Positions 60,107-64,000 of a DNA stretch of 64,000 nt are shown here, one piece after another. Source of the DNA: Collinsella aerofaciens (GTDB lineage: Bacteria > Actinomycetota > Coriobacteriia > Coriobacteriales > Coriobacteriaceae); contig NZ_JADNHZ010000003.1 of NCBI RefSeq assembly GCF_015554145.1, positions 84,377-148,376 on the forward strand. Reading direction: 5' to 3'. The position numbers were made by a program, and so were the translations under genes. The notes below the pieces were generated by a model. It was not told the origin of the DNA. It searched no databases and saw only the letters and a list, made by a program, of their open reading frames with translations. Position 1 is the first letter of the stretch, and each line of letters starts with the position of its first letter.

Positions 60107-61755
60107 CGCTGATCACCCTCGCGCGACCAGGGAAGGCGGATACGCGGGCGTTCGGTGCGCGTTGCACGGTCGGCGACCATATCGCTCCAAGGGCCGACGG
60201 CGCACCCCAGTTCCACGAGCATCTCGCGCGTGGCCTCGCGCACGCTAGTCGCAAAAGCGCTGGTCTGCCCCACTGCCTCGTCAGCGCGCCCAAACGCCAT
60301 GAGCGCGGCGAGATCCTGCCCGCCATCGGCGATACGAATCTTGGAGCTTAACGCACAGGCAATCTCAAAGCGCATGGCGACGTCCTCGTCTGCCCCGCGC
60401 GCACCGAACCGGTTGAACACGGCGCTCATGCGCGTGCGCGGCACACCTACTCGACCTGCCAGTTCAATGACGCGCGATGCCGATGCCGCGGACGACACCG
60501 CCGCATCGCCAACGACCAGGCAACGGTCGCTCGCCGCCACCGCAGCCGCCACGGCGTCGCCCCAAAAGACCGAGGTATCGATAAAGACCACGTCGGATTC
60601 GCGACGCAGAACATCAAGCAGTAGCTCCACCGGACGTGCCATGAGCTCGGCTTGCTCGGGCGCCGCGACGGGACCCCAGAGCGTAACGCCCGGCGCCACG
60701 CGCATCGAAGCGGCTACGATATCCGGCTCGGTGAGCATGCCCGCCGCCGACGGCTCGATAAGTGCCGCCATATCGCGCGGAGCATCGACGCCTAACAAGT
60801 CGTAAAGGTTTCCAAACATCAGGTCCAGGTCGAGCACGGCGGCACGCAAGCCCAACAGCGACGATGTGTGTGCCATGGTGGCAACGATCGTCGACTTGCC
60901 GCAACCGCCCGAACCCGAAATAGCGCAGATGACTGGAGCTCGATGCGGCGGAGCGGTAGCGTCTGCCGGCGGCATCGGAGGCGGCGGGGCGGGCGTCGGT
61001 GACAGCGTCCCCGTCTCCCCCGCCGCAACCACGTGCTGCGTCCAAGCCGGCATGGCTGCTTGTTCGGTCTGCGAGGCAGGCTCGTTCTGCGCAATCTGCT
61101 CATGCTGCATCAGCGACAACTCGCCGCACCCGGCAAGGCCCTCAACTTCGTCGAGTTCATCCGCCAGATTCACGCCGTGCACGTATCCCATATCTACTGC
61201 CGGGGAGTCGCCAGCATGCTGCGCCGGCCCTCCAGCGTCATCGTATACAAGGGGGTTCCGGGGGCGCCGACCATGCTCGGCTTCCGCTTTTCCATAATCA
61301 TCAACACGCGGGCCTCTTGTAGCGCGAGGCGCCCCGGGTTCCCTATCAACAAAAGCATCGGGCTCAATCGTCATGCGCCGATCGGAATCAACCGCTCCCT
61401 CGCCCGCGCGCCCGTTGCCGCATATACTGTGTGCAGCGATGACCTCGGTCGCCCCCGCGCGAAACAGCCCCTCGATATCCGACGGATCGAGCGCTTCTAT
61501 CAACACGACCACGCGACTCACGCGGCCTTCGGCCGTCAGGCGCGCAACAGTCTTGCGCACATCTTCGGTATCAAACAGAGACGCCGCGATGATGGCAGCC
61601 CCGCGGCGCGACGGAAACGCCCGCGCCATGGAAACCAGCCCGTCCAGGTCACCCACGCGAAGCACCTGTGCACCCGCATCACGGCCCTCGACTTCCCGCT
61701 GCAACAGCCCGTAATCGCCGCACGCGCAGCACGCAAGCCAGATCGCCTTCATCAC
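60103..61755 (-). CDS. tadZ: TadZ/CpaE-like pilus localisation ATPase
   Basis: A 550-residue ParA/MinD-type protein. The N-terminal 110 residues form a receiver-like domain without the phospho-Asp pocket in full (SRVVVLIEALDPSDIEGLFRAGATEVI). About 110-270 is a low-complexity linker rich in acidic residues, Gln and Pro (PTPAPPPPMPPAD). The ATPase part has ISGSGGCGKST (deviant Walker A), DLDLMFGNLYDLLG and VVFIDTSVFWGD. TadZ proteins place the pilus machinery in the cell. The linker is much longer than in typical members. GTG at 61755 or ATG at 61752 may start it. Confidence 0.85.
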   Translation of the reverse strand: MMKAIWLACCACGDYGLLQREVEGRDAGAQVLRVGDLDGLVSMARAFPSRRGAAIIAASLFDTEDVRKTVARLTAEGRVSRVVVLIEALDPSDIEGLFRAGATEVIAAHSICGNGRAGEGAVDSDRRMTIEPDAFVDREPGAPRATRGPRVDDYGKAEAEHGRRPRNPLVYDDAGGPAQHAGDSPAVDMGYVHGVNLADELDEVEGLAGCGELSLMQHEQIAQNEPASQTEQAAMPAWTQHVVAAGETGTLSPTPAPPPPMPPADATAPPHRAPVICAISGSGGCGKSTIVATMAHTSSLLGLRAAVLDLDLMFGNLYDLLGVDAPRDMAALIEPSAAGMLTEPDIVAASMRVAPGVTLWGPVAAPEQAELMARPVELLLDVLRRESDVVFIDTSVFWGDAVAAAVAASDRCLVVGDAAVSSAASASRVIELAGRVGVPRTRMSAVFNRFGARGADEDVAMRFEIACALSSKIRIADGGQDLAALMAFGRADEAVGQTSAFATSVREATREMLVELGCAVGPWSDMVADRATRTERPRIRLPWSREGDQR

Positions 61756-62411
61756 TCGTCGCCTCCGCTCTTTTTGCCGCGCGCCGTGGCGGGAATCGTC
61801 AAGCTGACCGTTCCCTTGCCCGAGGCTCCCAGCAGTTCCTTGACGTCTTCGGGGTCAGCCGCCAGCGTCACCCATTCGATCTTGCCCTCGCGCGTGGCAC
61901 CGGAATCCTCACTGGTATCGATCACGTACGCGCCGCACAGCCGATCGGTCACGCCGTCTTTTTGCACATACACATCCACGTAGCTGCCCACGCCCGTAGC
62001 ACCGCCGACCGAGTGCTCGGCATCGACCGCCACCGAAACGGCGACCTTGCCCTTAGGCACCTCGAGCTTGCGGCTCTCGACCTTGGTGTAGACATTGCAG
62101 ATCACGGCGTTTTTGGGAATACGCGAAGTCGTCACGTCGCCGCGCACCTGGCGCAGCTCGGTCGCCGCGTCACGCGGCAGCAGACTCGTCAGCCACTCCT
62201 GGGTTATGACATTGGTCTCATCGAGGGTCTCGCCCACATCGATATCGCGCGCCGCGACGCATACCTCGACGCGATCGCCACCGTACTTGGCCAAGGTCTC
62301 AGCCTGGACCTGTTCGGCTTGTGAGCGGATCGATGAGCCGTAAACCATGCAGAGCAGAGCAGCGAGCACGCCCGCGACCAGACTGATGGCGATGCGCTTG
62401 CTCTTGTTCAC
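61752..62411 (-). CDS. cpaB: CpaB/RcpC-like pilus assembly protein
   Basis: The 219-residue product has one N-terminal helix (ISLVAGVLAALLCMVYG), a SAF domain (VEVCVAARDIDVGETLDETNV, LPRDAA, RIPKNAVICN) and an RcpC-like part (VGSYVDVYVQKDG). In diderms CpaB/RcpC contacts the secretin; in monoderms its role is unclear. A GTG at 62411 with AGAGGAG upstream is preferred over an ATG five codons earlier. It is the first gene of the Tad operon. Confidence 0.85.
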   Translation of the reverse strand: MNKSKRIAISLVAGVLAALLCMVYGSSIRSQAEQVQAETLAKYGGDRVEVCVAARDIDVGETLDETNVITQEWLTSLLPRDAATELRQVRGDVTTSRIPKNAVICNVYTKVESRKLEVPKGKVAVSVAVDAEHSVGGATGVGSYVDVYVQKDGVTDRLCGAYVIDTSEDSGATREGKIEWVTLAADPEDVKELLGASGKGTVSLTIPATARGKKSGGDE

Positions 62412-62521
62412 GGCCGCTCCTCTCATGGCAGTGCCGGGCGAATGCCCGTACCACCATTGTCTGGGCGGTCAGAGTGCAAAGCGGCGCAATCGCAATCTTG
62501 GTTTTCGATGTCAAACCAATC

Positions 62522-62573
62522 GCTGACCAAAAGCTGACCAGCCCGTCAAGCTCGTGGCAAGGTTTTGGTCAGC
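62522..62573 (-). promoter_or_regulatory. GCTGACC repeat array upstream of the Tad operon
   Basis: GCTGACCAAAA (62522-62532) and TTTTGGTCAGC (62563-62573) are an exact 11-bp inverted repeat; a further direct copy GCTGACCA begins at 62533. On the minus strand TTGACG and TTGACA hexamers lie nearby as possible -35 elements. The array is 110-160 bp before cpaB and looks like an operator; the regulator is unknown. Confidence 0.45.
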
Positions 62574-62609
62574 ACGTCAGCAAACTGCATGTTTCGAGGC
62601 TTTTCCGCA

Positions 62610-62645
62610 GCAAAAAGCCGTCTCCCGAACAGTTGGGAAACGGCT
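62610..62645 (-). terminator. Intrinsic terminator of rsgA
   Basis: GCCGTTTCCC/GGGAGACGGC stem with a nine-base loop followed by TTTTTGC on the minus strand, about 18 bases past the stop. Confidence 0.8.
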
Positions 62646-62662
62646 GTCATAGGAAAAATCAA

Positions 62663-63847
62663 TTACAGATGGACATCGGGATCGAGCATTTGAGCACTCA
62701 CGCGCATGGATAACGCCAGGTTTTGGAACGTTTCCAGACGCAGGCTATCGATCTGCCCGGCGTCCTCGGCCTCGCGAACGGCGCAACCCGGCTCATGGGT
62801 ATGCGTGCAATCGCCAAACCGGCACGCGCGCGATGCCTCGACAATCTCGGGGAAGGCGCGGGCCAGTCCCCGCTCGTGACCCACGAGCGGTAGGCTGCGC
62901 AGGCCCGGGGCATCGGCGATCACGCCGGCGTCGCCCGGCAGCGTCACCATCACGCGCGCGACGGTAGTGTGACGGCCCTGGTCGTCGCGTTCGCGCACAC
63001 CGCCGGTCGCCAACGTATCGTGGCCCAGCAGCGCATTGAGCAGCGTCGACTTGCCGGCACCCGACTCGCCCAGAATCATGGCGCAGCTCCCGGCAGGCAC
63101 GCAGGCACGGACCTCGTCCAGGCCGCGGCCCTCGGCAGAGGACGTCACGATCACGCGCACGTCCGGACCCACCAGGCGGCGCACGCGGTCCAGATCGCGC
63201 TCGAGTTCCTCGGCATCGCAGCGGTCAGCTTTGGTGAGTACCACCACCGGCTCGGCATCGCAGTCGAGCGCCAATACCAGCGAACGCGCCACACGGTCGA
63301 GCAGCACCTCGCCGGCACCGAGCGCCTGCACGATTAGCACGCTATCCACGTTGGAGCAGAGCACCTGGCGCTCTCCGCGGGCACGGCCGCGCCAACGCTC
63401 AAAGCTCGTACGGCGCGGCAGCACGCATTCAATCACGCCCATATCGTGCCCGGGAGCGCGGCGCACCGCCACACGATCGCCCACGGCAGGCAGCAGGACC
63501 TCGTCCCCACCGCGCGACTTGGCAAATCCCACGGCATGCTCGGCGCGGAAGGTATCGTCGGCAGTCGCCACCAGCGGAAACCCACGATCCAAGCGCACCA
63601 CGGCGCCAAGCTGCATCTGCTCGGGCTCCTCGGCATGTGCGCAGAAATCATCAAAGGCAGCCTGCTGAGCTTCATCGACCGGCAGGTCATCAAACGCCGG
63701 AACATCCTGCAGCGCGTCAAGCCCCGGTACACTCGCCAGCAACTCCTCAGCAGATGCAGGGGGTTCGGTCGCGAGCTTCCGACGACGATCACGCTTAGCC
63801 CGCGCCCCCGTCGTCTTTTTCTTCGCCTTAGCCTTAGCCTTGCCCAC
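62663..63847 (-). CDS. rsgA: Ribosome small subunit-dependent GTPase A
   Basis: RsgA is a circularly permuted GTPase that helps mature the 30S subunit. The 394-residue product has a Lys/Arg-rich start (GKAKAKAKKKTTGARAKRDR) and an N-terminal extension of about 75 residues, an OB fold (GAVVRLDRGFPLVATAD, AVGDRVAVRR), then G4 VLTKADR, G1 GESGAGKSTLLNAL and G3 DAPGLR in permuted order, and a zinc knuckle CRFGDCTHTHEPGC. The extension makes it longer than the usual 290-350 residues. Confidence 0.94.
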   Translation of the reverse strand: MGKAKAKAKKKTTGARAKRDRRRKLATEPPASAEELLASVPGLDALQDVPAFDDLPVDEAQQAAFDDFCAHAEEPEQMQLGAVVRLDRGFPLVATADDTFRAEHAVGFAKSRGGDEVLLPAVGDRVAVRRAPGHDMGVIECVLPRRTSFERWRGRARGERQVLCSNVDSVLIVQALGAGEVLLDRVARSLVLALDCDAEPVVVLTKADRCDAEELERDLDRVRRLVGPDVRVIVTSSAEGRGLDEVRACVPAGSCAMILGESGAGKSTLLNALLGHDTLATGGVRERDDQGRHTTVARVMVTLPGDAGVIADAPGLRSLPLVGHERGLARAFPEIVEASRACRFGDCTHTHEPGCAVREAEDAGQIDSLRLETFQNLALSMRVSAQMLDPDVHL

Positions 63848-63928
63848 AGATGCCTCCCAGCACCAAAAATCACAACTGAGCAGGTATTTTAAATCAAAAA
63901 GAGCTGGCCGGGCAAAGCCCTAAATCAG

Positions 63929-63951
63929 AACCACCCTTAAAAAGGGTGGTT
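63929..63951. repeat. Hairpin near the right window edge
   Basis: AACCACCCTT, AAA, AAGGGTGGTT: a perfect 10-bp stem with a three-base loop, followed on the plus strand by TTGCTCTTAG and GC-rich palindromic sequence (GGGCCC) up to the edge. It could be a terminator of a gene beyond the window or part of a repeat; the edge prevents a decision. Confidence 0.4.
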
Positions 63952-64000
63952 TGCTCTTAGGGTATAACCCACGGGCCCCGGGCTCGCGTCTAAAGGCGCG

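Overview
The window looks like chromosomal DNA of a gut Coriobacteriia member, most likely Collinsella or a close relative. This is an inference from the high-GC codon use, the combination of a lar (nickel-pincer lactate racemase) locus, a monoderm Tad/Flp pilus operon, CpsBCD-type regulators and a DNA-adenine-poor, GC-palindrome-rich intergenic style. No rRNA, CRISPR array, integrase or transposase gene is visible. Most genes lie on the minus strand and most are housekeeping.

Layout. 0-4.1 kb: partial family 2 glycosyltransferase, ferrous iron uptake genes feoA-feoA-feoB with DtxR-box-like palindromes, and an HPr-like protein. 4.5-7.2 kb: aspS and serB. 7.2-12.4 kb: a split lar locus (larB, larC N-domain, TetR on plus; larA and a LarD-type aquaglyceroporin on minus). 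Two very long palindromic terminators with a shared core bracket the larA side, and larA has a long leader with a tandem repeat and a terminator hairpin. 12.4-20 kb: ppc, hisS, a broken MFS gene behind an M20 amidohydrolase, and an EamA transporter. 20-27.7 kb: two YhgE/Pip membrane proteins and htpG. 27.9-37.4 kb: GNAT, cpsC-cpsD-cpsB, pstB-phoB-phoR, a VanR/VanS-like two-component pair divergent from a D,D-carboxypeptidase.

37.4-52.1 kb: five tRNA genes (Ser-GCT, two Arg-ACG, Leu-CAG, Phe-GAA) interspersed with a TPR protein, serS, a 57-residue membrane protein, proC, rlmH, an SPFH protein, tatD, rsmA, metG, rsmI and a GH5-like protein with an altered acid/base motif. Downstream of four of the five tRNAs the last ~20 bases of the tRNA plus its terminator are repeated directly at a near-constant 186-191 bp period. 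The intervening 122-131 bp is a hairpin-rich module carrying an inverted copy of that tRNA's own T-arm. The fifth (Ser) has only the inverted T-arm. I consider this the most unusual feature of the window.

52.2-62.6 kb: a small toxin-antitoxin-like pair with a frameshifted toxin, then a DUF192 protein at the 3' end of a compact Tad/Flp pilus operon (cpaB, tadZ, tadA, tadB, tadC, flp, accessory, TadE/F/G-like). 62.7-63.8 kb: rsgA. The lar genes would serve lactate isomerisation and transport, the pho/cps/van-like genes serve envelope and phosphate signalling, and the Tad operon builds surface pili.
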